From Chamaea fasciata (Eukaryota > Chordata > Aves > Passeriformes > Sylviidae): a stretch of 64,000 nucleotides of DNA. The position numbers and the translations under genes are program-made. Where the stretch lies: positions 40,046,305-40,110,304 of the forward strand of contig JARCOQ010000004.1 of assembly GCA_029207755.1 (NCBI GenBank), in the 5' to 3' direction. Every line of letters begins with the position of its first letter. Within the stretch, counting starts at the first letter, position 1. Positions 51,401 to 64,000 of the stretch are shown here, piece by piece. Under the pieces are notes generated by a model that was not told where the DNA came from, made no database searches, and saw only the letters and a list, made by a program, of their open reading frames with translations.

Positions 51401-53933
51401 TCTGGAAAAGAAAGCTTCAGCAGCCTTTGATATTACAGCAGTTCACTGAAGGGCAATGTCTTCAAAAGTTCCTTGTTTGTGAGAACAGATTCACATTGTG
51501 AGCTCCCACTGGCACCATCTGGCCCAAAGTTAAAGGGGAAATCCAAAGAATGCACAGAATGGGTGCATTTCAAGTGAAACTAGAACTGAGGAGAGTTATA
51601 TGTGGTTATGCTGGTAAATGCTGTAAGGTCTTGGAGTGATCTTGGGAGAGCACGTCTGTGTGTCTGTGTGTGTGAACTGCTGTTTTTAGGCAAAAACATC
51701 AAATGTGAGTCCAAAGCTCCATAAGGATCTTTAAATAATTTAGGGATAGACAACTTGACAGATAAGCTGTCAGATAAAAATCTGTAAACTGTTTTTCTAT
51801 TACTGCCTCACACTATCCATCTCCTTTTTTTGAGAGAGAACTTGCCTGTTTCAGAGTCTAAAATATCTATGTTAAATAAAACCACTGCACCTAGAAATTT
51901 GCTATTTAACACAAGTTATTACTTAATCTCAATAATGAAAGAGATCTAGTAAAGTATGATGTAAAAATGTGTTTCTGTTGGGTTAGGTGGTGGGGTTTTT
52001 TTGTTTTGTTTTGTTTTTGTTTTATTGATAAAAATCTTCTAAATGGGAAAACATTCCAAGAGACACTTGAAAAAATGACAAAATGCATTTTTACCCTTAC
52101 AGTCCATCTTTTCCTGTACATATTTATACACACAGTGTAAGTAATATGTTTAAGTAATCCTACTGAGCAAGAGAAAAGTTCAGCTGTAACCACAATACCA
52201 TCTCAGAGCACAAGAAATAGAGCAGATTATCTTTGTGCATCTCCACAAAACTAGAAACTATGACTGAAGGTTTTCTGAGTTACAACTGTTAAATAGTCCT
52301 TAACAGTTTTCTTAATTTGCTAAAATTTTTTGAGCCTACATAAATTCTGAGCAAATACAACATCCTGAGGAATTCTGTAAAGCACTATCTCCTTTCATTT
52401 TTTTTTCAGCATACTTCCCGTCCTGTCCCCTAGGTCTTCCATTGGAAAAGAGAGGAAACAATAACACCTTATGCTTTTTCATTCTACTCTTAATTTTTAT
52501 AGATTTTTGTTCTCTTCCTTCTCACTCATCTCTTCCCTGGGATGAAGAGTACAGGTGTATTCAGTTATTCCTTCTACCAATATTATTCTTTAACTTTGAT
52601 CATAACCCTGATACCCTTCCCTGCACTTTCCTCAATTGCTATCCTCATGTCTTAAAAATAATATAATAGAAGTGAAAGCATTTAAAATGTAGTTGTATAA
52701 TGAATTTATGCACTGGCAGAATATGATTTTCCCTTCCGTATTCCTTTCTGAATATTTTCTAGTGCTTATTTGCTTCTTTTACTGTTAGTGATTTTGTGCT
52801 TTCTTAAAACTACATTATAACATCAGCATGTCTATTCTGTGCCTACTGCTCAGCTTGGATGCAAACCGAATTCTTACTAGGTGTGAAATCATGTTTTGGA
52901 GGCAGAAATTCAAACCCACATTGGGCTCAGTGTATGCTTAGTTTACAAGAGAGTTTTGTGAACACTTGCAGATATTGAAGAGAACACAGTTTGAAATTTT
53001 CTACTTGAAAAATTTTGTATATCAAATGGTGGCTTTGTTTTGCTACAGAAAATTTGAGTAAATCTTGTAAATACTGCATGTGAATCTGCTAGCATTGTTA
53101 TTGGAAATGTAATATTTGGAAGTGTTTGGAATTGTTTTCCCCTTTTAGCAGCAGAGTTTATGACTAAAATGTGAAAACTCCTAGATATGGCTAGGGTGTG
53201 AGACCATTCCACCATTTATTTATTTAATTATTTATTATAATAAATTTGCAGGTTCTGATGTTGAAATCCTGTTTGATTTTTAAAGTTTGTGAAGTTTTTG
53301 CATTCTTTGATCTTCAGCCTTCTACTCTGCTGAAAGCTAGAGGGAAAAAAAAATCACTTATTTTTCAATTCATTTAAATTCAAGTAAAGATAAAAGCCAG
53401 CTGTGAGTCATGTCCTATTTTGAAAAAAGAAGAATAATTTTTACCCAGTTACCTAAAAGCTGGAAATCTTAATGTGAATTCAAAAACTCAGTGGGAGCAG
53501 AAGTGGGGAAATGGTGATAAAATCAAATGTTCCTCACAAAATAAAATAAAACGTGAAAGCTCAAAAGAAGTTTGCATAAGAAAAGGTGTTATTATTGCCT
53601 TTTTATCACTGATAGAGGGACTGGATGAAAGTAATTTCTATGGGGTTTGTTTTTATTTATTTTGAGAGGGAGAGTAGGACCCTCTGCTCTAATCATTCTT
53701 CCTAACATTCACAGCTGTTTAATCCTCTTGAGAAAGAACACCTAATTGTGCAAGCAAACTTGAAAAAATCTTACTCTATTCCTCTATAAAATTCGTCTTT
53801 CACTGCAGCCTCTTTAAGGGCTTGGCAAATTCTTATGCTGCAATTTTGTTTACATCTGCTAAACTAAATGGAGGTAGAAGTAAAAGCTGTCTGTGAGTCT
53901 TTGGATCTCTGTCATGAAGTCAGAGCCTTGAGA
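48421..53933. other. AT-rich DNA with a short hairpin and a GTTTT repeat
   Basis: No gene was recognised. An A/C-rich tract lies at 48495-48530, probably low-complexity. A perfect 11-bp hairpin is at 50522-50553. A (GTTTT)n-like tract lies at about 51995-52025. The 104-codon plus ORF at 51187-51501 begins in an A-rich run and has no recognisable motif. Confidence 0.5.
50522..50553. repeat. 11-bp perfect hairpin
   Basis: TTCATCCACAG (50522-50532) and CTGTGGATGAA (50543-50553) are exact reverse complements around a 10-base loop. It is too short for a typical microRNA precursor. No T-run follows to suggest a Pol III terminator. Confidence 0.7.
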
Positions 53934-54132
53934 CATAGAATCATGGAATCATAGAACAGCTTGGGCTGAAAGTGCCTTAAAAATCATCTAGTTCTAAACA
54001 CCCCGCAATGGGCAGGAACACCTTCCACTAGACCAGGCTGCTCACAGCCTGGCCTTGAACACTGCCTGGGGTGCGGCATCCACAGCCTCTCTGGAGACCC
54101 TGTTCTGGTGTATCACCACCCACAGAGTAAAC
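53934..54132 (-). mobile_element. CR1 LINE 3' fragment, antisense
   Basis: It starts CATAGAATCATGGAATCATA (the reversed terminal repeat). It continues GGGCAGGAACACCTTCCACT, CAGGCTGCTCACAGCCTGGC and GGCATCCACAGCCTCTCTGG, the avian CR1 3' UTR order. About 200 bp remain, with moderate divergence from the family as I remember it. Confidence 0.9.
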
Positions 54133-57100
54133 ACGAAGCATTAAATAAAGCTTACAGGACTTCTAAATATCTATAGAGAATGAAGCTCTTGGTGCTGTGA
54201 CTTAGTTCAATAACAGCAGTCTCATTCATTCCTGTCCAGGATTGTTACTCATATTAAACCAGTACTTGCAGCTACAGCTGTTTTCAGCAGAAGGGCAGTC
54301 CTTCAGCAATTTCAGAAAACTTAAGTAAAACTCTTTAATTCAATCTCTTTACACTATCTTAGCTCACAATAGTTTTCAGAGTAGAATGTGAAACAGTTCT
54401 GCTAAGTGTATATGAAAGATTGAGATATTTTTGTGCCTAGGGACATTGGCAATTTCTTTCTAGCTTTGCTTTCACAATTCGTGGTAGTGGTCAACCCCTT
54501 TCTAGTACTGGGACTTCATTAGGAACTTGGGGAGCTGAGGGCACATTACTAGTCTGTAGATTAATTTTGTGACTACAGCCTACAGTATCCTTCAGAATTT
54601 TAGGATAAGAAAGGCTTAAAGAAACAAGTAATCAAATGTCATCTCTCCTAACAGTGTGTTGTAAAGAACTTCACATTTCAAATGTATCCTAACTCCAAAA
54701 CTCTTTGTCTTAAGCACCCAAAATAAGAAGGAGGGAAGAGATTAAAGAAGTCACGTTTCATATGCAGAATTTGCTTCTGTGAAAGCCTTATGATTTTCCA
54801 TTGAAAAATCTGTCAATAAACAAGAGTCCAGACTCTTGGGTTTTGTGTAACTTTTACAGAGCGCTGGTAACTGTTCTTGGGAGGCCACAGAGCAGGTGTG
54901 TGTAAGACCAGGTTGAAGGAAACCTGGACCTGGATTTCCTCTTGTTCCCCTTTACATTGCCCAGCATTACTGGGAATGGTTAGTGTCTGGAAACAGGGCA
55001 GTCTTAAAAATACATCCTACATAATGGCTAACTACAGTCAAAGGACTGTATCACAGATAAAGCAGCTTTTTAAAAAATAGATTTTTATAGGTCTTATTTT
55101 GCTCTACACCTGTGGAGTCAGTTTTGCCACTCTGTTAAAATGGATGCAATATTTCTAATCCCACAGCAATGGCTCCATTTGAAGACATGTCTTGGTAAAA
55201 ACAATGGACAAATCACCAAAATAAATGAAGAGCAGAGAGGGTGCTAGCTGAAAATTTCTAGAACATTTTGATTTAAAAAAATTATTCAAAATATTATTTT
55301 TATTAATAATATTTTACATTTTAATACATGCATTTTAAGGTTCCTGTTAGTAGCATATTACAGAAATATAAACCTTTCTGCAATACCAAAGTTCCTTTGT
55401 TGGAGACTACAAAATAACCAGGACAGATGTTACACAGAAAAACAAGGATGCTCTCTGACACAGGCATCTTGCAGACTAAACAAAAGATAAAAGTAACATG
55501 TGGACGTAGAATAGATGGGCGAGCGCAAGGAAACAGGGCAAGTAAAGTTGGTCAGTCTGACTGCCCTTGTAGCAGCAGCCTGACATGAAATTTTGCATGA
55601 ACACCATGGAGAAGAAAACACAAATTGAGAGGTTGATCATACTGCAGCTTTGTGCCAGTTTGAGGGGAATTCTTCCTGAGGACAATTGAATATAAAAGAC
55701 ACAAGACATAAGCAACTCTAAATTTAACAAGATGTTGACGTCATGATGGGTCAGACCTGGAGTTTGGGGTAAAAAAGAAGGTTGGGTAGAGAGGACTAAA
55801 AATGCTTTTTAAAAGAAAAGATACAGTTTACATTTCTTAAAACAGAGGAAATGTCTAGAAAAATAGAGGTATGTGTCTGTCAAAGAATTTGACACTATAT
55901 ATGAACATTCCAGTTGTATTTAAGGCAAGCGTGAACCAAATGGAATCACATTTGTTTGAGAAAATAGTTTAAGAAATCTCCAAGTAAAATGACGAAAATC
56001 AAAGCTAAAAATATAAAAATACAAATTAAGCAAGTGCGAATGAACTTGCTCTTTTCATTCATAAGCAAGGAGTAAGATTTTACAATTTCCACGATTCATA
56101 TTTTATGTGAAAGAAGCAATCCAACAGTAAGGTGACTTATGCATAACACAGGAAGTGATTAAAAGAAGTGACAGTTTCTTTTCCTGTAGCAACGCACTAT
56201 CTGTCATTTCTATTATGCCTCCAAATTTGCTTGCAAATTTCAGCCAAAGTTGAAATAATTTGCAGTCATAGGTTCCTACAAATTTTATGAAAGGTAAACA
56301 AAAAGTGGGGGAGTCTCAAACTAGTGTCCCAGAGAACACTTAGAAAAAAACCAACCTGTACAGATTGCCTGGGAGAGCCAGCTGACCTTGTAAACTTGCT
56401 CTATAACACAAATGTTCCGATCTCCCAACCAACATTGAGGCAGCTCTCTAGTTGCAAGGTTTCCTGTGAATGCCTGCAAGAGAAGGGATGCAGAACAGTA
56501 ATTGTATGTACTGAAATATTATGGGAAAAATGAAGCAAATATGTAAAGAAAGCCTCATTGGCACTGCTCAGAGAACAGGCTTTTTTAGTATCTTAGGCAG
56601 AAACAACTTGGAATTCAAAAGAATAACCTTAAAATTGAAGAGACCTAAGCTGGTACTGTTAAAAGCATCAAATTTTGTAACTCCAGTTATACTGTATTTT
56701 AGAGTCTTAATAAAAATATTTTTTAAATATTTTAAAGTACTGCAGCACCATAAAGTTATTCTTCCACTTTTATTGTTGTAAGACTGAAATTAATTTATCA
56801 TATATGATCAATATTGACCTTTTTTGGAAAAAATAACAAGAACCCTACATATATACATATATATACAGATGACAGCTAGTAAGTGAGCTCATGTGTGCTT
56901 GGAGTAGCCACCAAATGAAAAATGAATATTACTTTTAGTTGCCATCTCACCAAGGCTGCTGGCAGGGTCTCTGGGCCTCTAGGCACTTCCCTCTCGCTAT
57001 AGTCATGAACCCCTGATGTCTAGACAACAGGATGAAAGACAAGGGGATAATATCATAGAGAAGCTTGAAATGCCTTTCTGGTTCCACACTACCAATTTTG

Positions 57101-57166
57101 CTGATGATAACAAGGACTTAAAAATAAAACCTACATAATTTTCTCAAGCATGGAAATAATTTTGTT

Positions 57167-57168
<2 letters not shown>
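54133..57168. other. AT-rich DNA, no recognised gene
   Basis: Nothing beyond chance ORFs was recognised. Short TATA-rich repeats lie at about 56850-56865. Confidence 0.55.

Positions 57169-57222
<54 letters not shown>
57169..57222. repeat. 54-base poly-T run
   Basis: An unbroken run of 54 T follows TTTTGTTAA. The poly-lysine part of the minus ORF 57131-57400 is its translation. No retrogene or SINE body was recognised on the minus strand immediately before it (57223 upward), so it may be a simple homopolymer expansion. Its exact length depends on sequencing accuracy. Confidence 0.95.
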
Positions 57223-57223
<1 letters not shown>

Positions 57224-60200
57224 GTCAGTGAAGTAAAACAGTGTGTTGGAATGTGGATAAGAATAACTTCTAAGCAACACAATTATTTTGACACAGCTAC
57301 TTCTCAGAGTGAAACAGCACGTTAACATATATATGAAACTGAAGTAAAGAGAATGAAGAACAGAATATAGTTTTTTTTCTTCTGAATTGGATAATTTCAA
57401 TGGAATTTTAAGTGAAAGTTAAAACTCCAGAAGAGTAGGATGAGACCTGTAAATCATAGATCTTAAGGTGTCACAAAGCTATTGACTGAAAATATCTTAA
57501 AGCACATTTGGTCCAAGCCAAGGAGTATTTCTGAGATTCCAAAGTGGTATCTTGGCAATGATTGTGTACGCTATTCCAGTCTTAAGAGCTGCACATGTAT
57601 CATTGAGTATCATTGATTTATATTCTGTTTTCTAGAAGTATTAATCAAATGTGCTGAAAAAAAAGGACAAGCTCACAAGTCCTAATCCTATCCAGGTACA
57701 CTGCAACATTCCCACCTATGGAGCTACTTGACAGGAAAACCAGAGAGACTATATGCTTCTTTACAGGGTAGATTTTTCTATATCCTTTGCCTGGAAGCAT
57801 TATAAGTGCCTCTCATCTTTTACATTACTTAAAAATAAGGGTGTTAAAAATTTATGGTCACCATCATATTCCAATCTAAATCTTTGACTTGCAGTAATAA
57901 TGTTTTTCCTTAAAAAATATTCTGAGCTCTGCTTATTCAGTGAAGAAAATGCATGTTTTTAATCCTCTTCATAAAATTTTACATATTAAAATAGTTTTAT
58001 TATTGATTTTGAGTTACTTCTGGAATGGCATCATAAACAAAGGACTATATATCAGTAATCATGTAATATTACTATATATCAGTAATAATTAATCAATAAT
58101 AAAGCTGTTGGAAAGGCACAGATAGTCTCTGGGCCAAATCAGATAAAGGACGGGATTGCTGGTGAGCAATTTGATTCCTTAATACAAACACTGGCTCGAG
58201 AGATACAGTAACTGAACTGTCTTAATCATTCTGTGTCTGGAATGGAATTTAGAGGCTTTTTCCTGAATGGTGATTATTGGGTTTCACCACCAGTCTTCTG
58301 TAACACAAAGTCACAGAGCTGAGGGAGATGAGCTGCATTTGTGAGACACCACTCTTGACAATGCACTTTACTGTTAGTATGTCAGAAAACGCAATTCAGG
58401 CAACAACAAAATCTTCAACTATGAAAGAAAAAAGAAGCAACAAAGGCCTTAAGTATCTATATTGTTGAGAAGATCTGAGAAAGAGGTCAGTAATGAATTA
58501 TACACAAAACTGACAGCTGCTGCTCCTTCAGCACCACTGTAGAGTGCTTTAATACCTGCTACTCTACTGTTATTTTCTCCTGGTGTTCTTACATAAGAAA
58601 GATTTCCACTCCTACCAGCCTCACTGTGGCTATCAGACCCTTCATCAAGCTAATTTTAACTTTAAAATAACACAAAATGATCCAAAACTTTGATGTCAGC
58701 CTCAGCTTCAGTGTGAAGATGAACTCACTGATATCTAGATGTCCCCTCTAACATAAGATTTTCTCAAATCCCATGATTTTAATTCCTTCAGCAGAAGGAA
58801 GATCAAGTTACCATGGAGTTTCTTATCCTGTATAGTCCTTATACTTCCTTGTGATTAGGAAATTATGTTGTTATTGTAATGGATGTGACACAAGTTCCTC
58901 ATTTGCTCACGTTTTTCTGCAGAACCCATAGCACTGCAATTGCTCACAGTGTCTGGGCTTGGTCGCCTATCACTGTTAGGAATAAACAGCCATCTTAGTA
59001 GGGGGTAACAGGCTTGCCAGAGAACCTGGTTGCTGAATTCACAGCTACTGAGAAGGAGATGGGCAGGCTGAACACCCCCCAGGTGACCTGGCAAATAGAG
59101 CTGGTCACCGGTTTCCATATTATCCTAGCTTTTGTAATTTTCCAGCCTTTTTTTTCTTTTTTTCAGAATAAAAATAAAAATACATTGACTTTGGTTTCAA
59201 AATGTGCTGAGGAATTTCAGAGTTTGAACAAGATACAAAGATTTCATTTAGGACAGTCTAGGACATAAATTTCGTTTGCTTGTGCTGCCCCACATAAATT
59301 ATTGTTCATGTTGGTCTTGTACTGCAGTTCCCTGGAAGAATCTCAATTCCCATTCGGCTCCATAGTCCCTAAACTGATGGTGCATCAAGGAAACTCTTGG
59401 CAGTGATGCCTTCTGGATTTTTTCTCTGTAACTGATTTTACAAGCTCACCCACTATTACACACCAGAGGATCTACGCAGAAAAAACCACATGTAGCAACT
59501 GGCAAGAGTTGTTCAGATGAATGCCTCAGGAAGTTTGTGCTACTGTCCTCACCTCTGATACTTGATAGGAAATTTGATACGTGTTATCTTTTAGATCCCT
59601 AACCTAGTAGAGCTTGACCAAAACAAATGAAAAGACACATACAAAAGTCATGTGCACACATTACATTAATGTAAGTTAATGTATCTGTAGTTGTTACAGA
59701 TGCAAATATATGGCATACTGGAAAACAACTAAATTAATTTTGCATAAGCAGTGTTGGGTTTCAAAGGCAACCTTAAAAAACAATAAAAAATCTTTTTCGT
59801 ACCAACAAGGTGAAAAATCTTATTTTTTTTTTCTCCTGTGTTATGAAAGTAACTGAAATAAAAACAACTTTTCTCAAATACCACAAAGGAAGAAGAAGGC
59901 AGCAGTAATCCAGCCTCTTGTGTAGTCATACTCAGCAGACAGCAATAAATTTTCCAGAATAATTTTCTAATTTATTTGAATAGGAAATAGCAGGTGTCTC
60001 TAATCTGCTATGCACACAATCAACAATGCTGTTAATGGCTGTTACCATATTTCGATAACTCTATGAAGTGAATGAATTGTAGCTCTCAGCAATATAAAGT
60101 GCATGTCCTGATGTTATTTTGAGAAATCACTGACTTTCTATCTAAAATTATTGTGTAATCTGTTCACTGAGGCAGTACAATCAATCACACCTCGTCCATC

Positions 60201-61342
60201 TAATTTTTAATATTATCATCTAATCCTATTCCATAGATGACAATAGTGTTTTAAGATCTATGGATGGACAATCTCTTACTGCCTTTTTAGAAGTTGGAGC
60301 TATAAAACATATCTTTGGAAACATCTCTTTGTACTACTCTTGGTAACTCTGAATGACAGTTAAGCTACAGAAGTAGGTACTAAACCCACATAATACGTTA
60401 GCCTTAGGAAAAGGGAGATTAACATTTCTCTGCTGTTCTGTGAAATAGAATGTATAATACTAAATCTTTCTAACCCTTCAGAAAATGTCTATTTCAAAAG
60501 ATTTAAACACAAGACTAAAACTAGAGGAGGAAAACTAGAGGAGATACAAAGTTCACGCTAAGGGGAAAAGGTTTTCTGTTGTCACAGATGCCACAAAAGG
60601 ACAGAAGGGTAAAAAAATGCCAAGCTCAGAATACTGCAAGTACCAGGAGGACATCCAGCCTGTAACTGCAAACTGCTGAAGTGTGAGGTAGGTGAAGAAA
60701 GCAAAAGAAAAGAATGGGTTTTTTGTATTCAGCACAGAATTGTTTAGTGCCTTTGTCTCCCTGAAAATCACTGATTAACTGGCTAAGAAACAGTTTCCTG
60801 AGCTCAGCAGAGTGAGGTAAGAAGATATAGAAACAAATGGAAAAACTTGTGCCATTACAACAAAAAGTGTCAGGAAAAAATTCTTGCATACCATAATCAA
60901 TGCAAAGATGTGAAAGTCTTCTTGTGCTTTCGAAACTGTTATGGAACTTACAAGGAAGCATAGTCAAAGGGAATAGAAAAAAGAGAAGGAAAGTCAGCAA
61001 GTAAGGGCAAAAGGTAGGGAAAAAGCAGAGTGATGGTTCAGATACAAAAGTGAAAGACAAGAATGTGGAGAATAAATAATAAGTGGATCATTTCCTCTAA
61101 AGAAATTACCAAATGAGCTACAGAAAATATTAAGATGGATTCATACAACAGCAAGTAAAATATGGTAGTTAGACTGAAATAAGAAACATGGATGGACACA
61201 TCATGAGCAGAGATATGATGGGGGAATAATAGAATTCTTTTCATATTTTGACATTTACAGAGAAAAATCTAATTTTTAATTTTTTAAAATGTTTTGGTGG
61301 TATTTCAATGCAGAGAAAAGGAAGACATATTTCTTTCTTTTT
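57223..61342. other. AT-rich DNA with purine-rich segment at 60.5-61.2 kb
   Basis: No gene was recognised. A 16-bp direct repeat, ACTATATATCAGTAAT, occurs at 58044-58059 and 58071-58086. A palindrome, TTACATTAATGTAA, lies at 59661-59674. From about 60480 to 61230 the plus strand is purine-rich. One minus frame is open for 144 codons (60626-61060) and is rich in Phe and Leu, as expected from pyrimidine-rich codons; no motif was recognised. Confidence 0.5.
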
Positions 61343-61635
61343 ATCATAGAATTATAGACTATTCTGAATTGGAAGGGACCCACAAGGATCACCAGCTCCT
61401 GGGCCTGCGCAGAACAGCTCCAAATATCACACTGTGTGCCATGAGAGTTTTTTCCAAATGGTCCTTGAGCTCTGTCAGGTTGGTGCTGTGACCACTTCCA
61501 TGGGGAGCCTGTTTTAGTGCCCAACAACCAGTTTGAAAAACTTTCTCCTAATATCCAGCCTAAAACCTCTCCTGACACAACTTCAGGACATTAACTTGGG
61601 CCCTGTTACTGTCACCACAGAGACGAGATCAGTGA
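61343..61635 (-). mobile_element. CR1 LINE 3' fragment, antisense, second subfamily
   Basis: It starts ATCATAGAATTATAGACTAT. It continues GAATTGGAAGGGACCCACAA, GGATCACCAGCTCCTGGGCC, GGTGCTGTGACCACTTCCAT and ATCCAGCCTAAAACCTCTCC. The CCCACAAGGATCA wording differs from the other CR1 tails here (CTTAAACATCATCTAG type), pointing to a different CR1 subfamily. About 290 bp remain. The ORF pairs at 61276-61578 and 61294-61491 lie on it and are spurious. Confidence 0.9.
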
Positions 61636-64000
61636 TTCTCTCAACAGTGAACATACTCTTACCTATGATATTTTCCAAAGTAATGGTTAGTTTCTTTCCA
61701 GAAATGTTACATTTAGCAACTGCATCTGAAAGAGCTGCAAGTTAGTGACGCCAATATGCTAAAGCAGATACTGAGAGTGCACTGAGACTACCTCATGCAA
61801 CATGCAAAAGGAACATTAATTACAACATTTACTCTCAGGAACTTACTATGTTAGGTAGGAATGTGGAAGAGTAAACATGTTCCTCTATATCAAAAATTTA
61901 GTTTGTCAGGTAGCAGATGCTGCAATATTTCCAAAAGGTTGATTTGCTTCCAGCAGTTAGGTGATAGGTATAAGTTACATAGGTATGGAACCAGAGAAAT
62001 TAATTAATTTCCATAAATTCTCCCTCTATAAAATTAAACTAAACTTGAGAAGAAAAGCCTATTTGAGGCAAAATCTTCTGAATAAATTACAAATATTTAA
62101 GTTTAGTCCACAAAATGCTTCTGAAGGAGAATTTTTTAGAATTTTAACAGGAAGCTAACACAAGAGTAAATGAACCCCCATCATCTGTTACTTAGGTGGG
62201 TTCTGGCTTTCACAGAAGGAACTGTGAAAAGTTGAATGAACCCTGTAAGACCATGAAAGCTTTTTTTTTTTCAATTATTATTTATTAACAAATGCATGTG
62301 TGTGTGTATGTGTGTATTCACACGACTGAATACATTTTCATGCATGACCATGGGATAAATGATTTCTATGTTCTTCCCAGACAAAAATGCTGCTTGTCAG
62401 TTGACTTATTTTATTCTTGAGATACAAAATTCAACATTTTATTAATTATAAGGTAATGAAACCCATCCTCCTAACTGTTCACATTCAGCTGTGTATGATC
62501 ACATCTGTGAGTCAGAAAATGAAGCATCAGCCTGCATTCCGATGAGAAAGGTCAACAAAGCAGGACTGTATTTCATTTACTAGAAATTACTAATCAGGAA
62601 TTATAGAAAAACAAATAAACTTTACATGAAAATGACAGGTTAGACTTTCAAGGAAGTGTAATGCTTACACATCAGAAGCTTTACTTTCCCTAGGGTTTTC
62701 TGTAAATGCTGCCTCATACTTTCTTCTCAATCTGTCCACTCCATAGGAAAACCCAAACAAAACAAAGCAGACAATGGAAAATGAGAAGGCGTGTTCCTTA
62801 TACATCTCTATTGCGGATTTCTTCTAGTCTCTCTGGAGACACTACAGAAATGAACAAGATATGAAGCAAAATGTTGCAAAAAAAAGCTGCCATTGAGAAA
62901 GGTTTTTCAACATGACCAAGAAAAAATGCAAGAGAAATATAGTGTTTTACTTATTTCTATTTTAAAATTCAATTTGATATTTAAGATATTTCCTCTTCTA
63001 TTAACACATTTCCTCTTTTACTTTTTTGACTGATTATGTTAAAATTATGTTACATATTGGGGTTTTTTTTTACCTCCAAAAGTTTACATTATAAAGTGAA
63101 TTTTTAGAAGACTGAGATTCAAATGCCCAAGAACTTTATATTTCAACACATTTTCTGAACATAGAAAACATAGAATTTGACAGTTAAATGTTGAAATTAA
63201 CCAGATAATTACATTTCCACATATCAGCCCATGTACAGTGTAAGGCACTTTGTGTGGTAGGTGAGAAATTTGCCTGTTTTAACAAAGGTCACCACTCTAA
63301 GGAGTGTTTTCCTGGCTTGTAAGTGAATTTTTCAAGTGGAAGTTTGCCATTTCACTGAGAACAAAAACTTCTCATTTAATTCAGTCGCCTGAACCTGGAA
63401 TATAGACAAGTGTATTTCTGTAAATGAAAGGAAATTGCCTGGAAAGAAATACAGATAACAGAGCAAGCTCATTTATTTTGAACTCATAAACAGACACTTA
63501 TTTATATTAGGAGTGCATTCCCTAATGGCAACCTCCGTTGCTTTTTCATTTACTTTTTCAGGATCCTTTTGTTTTCAGGGCAATGGAAACAGAGGATAAA
63601 TAAATACAAAATAAAGATGAAATAAGTCCTCTTCTGATCATAGTGAAGTCCTACTTTTCTGCTACTTTTCTGCTTGCTGATTTTGCCATCATATTAACCT
63701 GTTTTTATCTGAACTTGAATCAACATATTTTCCACCAGGAAAAGTTAGGAAAAAGCAGTGCAAAGTGAAGGGAGTCAAACAGAGAATTACCTGGCTTTAA
63801 AATACCCCCCAAGAAAGGACTTTGCCCAGAACTATACAAAGATGCTTCAAACAATGCATTATGTGTGTTATCCTGGTTTAAAGTGGCCATTTCTGTATCC
63901 AGGACTAGCCCACAAAAAATCACACCATTTCAAAAAAAAAAAAAACCAAAACCCCAAAACCCCCAAACAAACAAAAGAAAAACCAAACCAAAAAACTCAC
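61636..64000. other. AT-rich DNA to the window end, low-complexity tail
   Basis: No gene was recognised. A short TG repeat lies at about 62295-62317. From 63932 the plus strand becomes A/C-rich (an A run, then CCAAAACCCC-like units) and continues to the window edge. That could be low-complexity DNA or the start of an element beyond the window. Confidence 0.5.

Noticed and set aside
57131..57400. Minus ORF with a poly-lysine stretch
   Set aside because: The lysines are the 54-base poly-T run read on the other strand.
60626..61060. 144-codon minus ORF rich in Phe and Leu
   Set aside because: The strand is pyrimidine-rich, which lowers the stop frequency and yields Phe/Leu/Ser. No motif, signal peptide or splice context was convincing, and a few such ORFs are expected by chance in 64 kb.
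1..64000. tRNA, rRNA, CRISPR arrays, bacterial operons or ribosome binding sites
   Set aside because: No cloverleaf with A and B boxes, rRNA core or regularly spaced direct repeats were seen, and the repeats identify vertebrate (avian) DNA.

Overview
This window looks like a gene-poor, AT-rich stretch of a bird chromosome, most likely a songbird (Passeriformes). There are no bacterial features: no operons, no ribosome binding sites, and no long conserved reading frames. The identification rests on repeats. Five CR1 (chicken repeat 1) LINE fragments carry the avian 3' end with its ATTCTATG-type repeat. Several endogenous-retrovirus LTRs are of types I know as abundant in songbird genomes. I recognised these families from memory; no database was searched.

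Layout. 1-4.9 kb: unannotated AT-rich DNA. 4.95-5.51 kb: ERVL-type solo LTR with a perfect 5-bp target duplication. 6.2-8.7 kb: purine-rich segment whose plus strand carries decayed coding-like frames. 9.8 kb: possible LTR scrap. 13.2-14.0 kb: LTR of a passerine family. 16.3 kb: possible exon. 18.06-18.72 kb: LTR with a perfect 5-bp duplication. 23.8-24.5 kb: degraded LTR followed by a CR1 tail. 27.5 kb: CR1 tail. 30.3-32.2 kb: the longest CR1 copy, antisense, with endonuclease and reverse-transcriptase remnants and two internal deletions. 37.7-38.1 kb: LTR-like sequence. 39.1-40.4 kb: possible exon and protein-like tracts. 42.8-43.2 kb: a large GGGA/GGAA microsatellite. 43.2-45.4 kb: GC-richer, possibly old retroviral DNA interrupted by a solo LTR with a perfect duplication. 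47.45-48.42 kb: long ERVL-type LTR. 53.9 and 61.3 kb: CR1 tails. 57.2 kb: 54-base poly-T run.

No functional protein-coding gene, tRNA, rRNA or CRISPR array can be supported. Outside repeats, the number of single ORFs of about 110 codons or more (six) is close to what I estimate by hand for random sequence of this composition. I therefore treat lone ORFs as noise. The window could be intergenic or lie inside a very large intron; the possible exons are too weak to decide. Recognisable mobile elements cover roughly 7 kb, about a tenth of the window. The most useful leads are the 6.2-8.0 kb coding relic, the 43.2-45.4 kb relic split by a solo LTR, and the internally deleted CR1.
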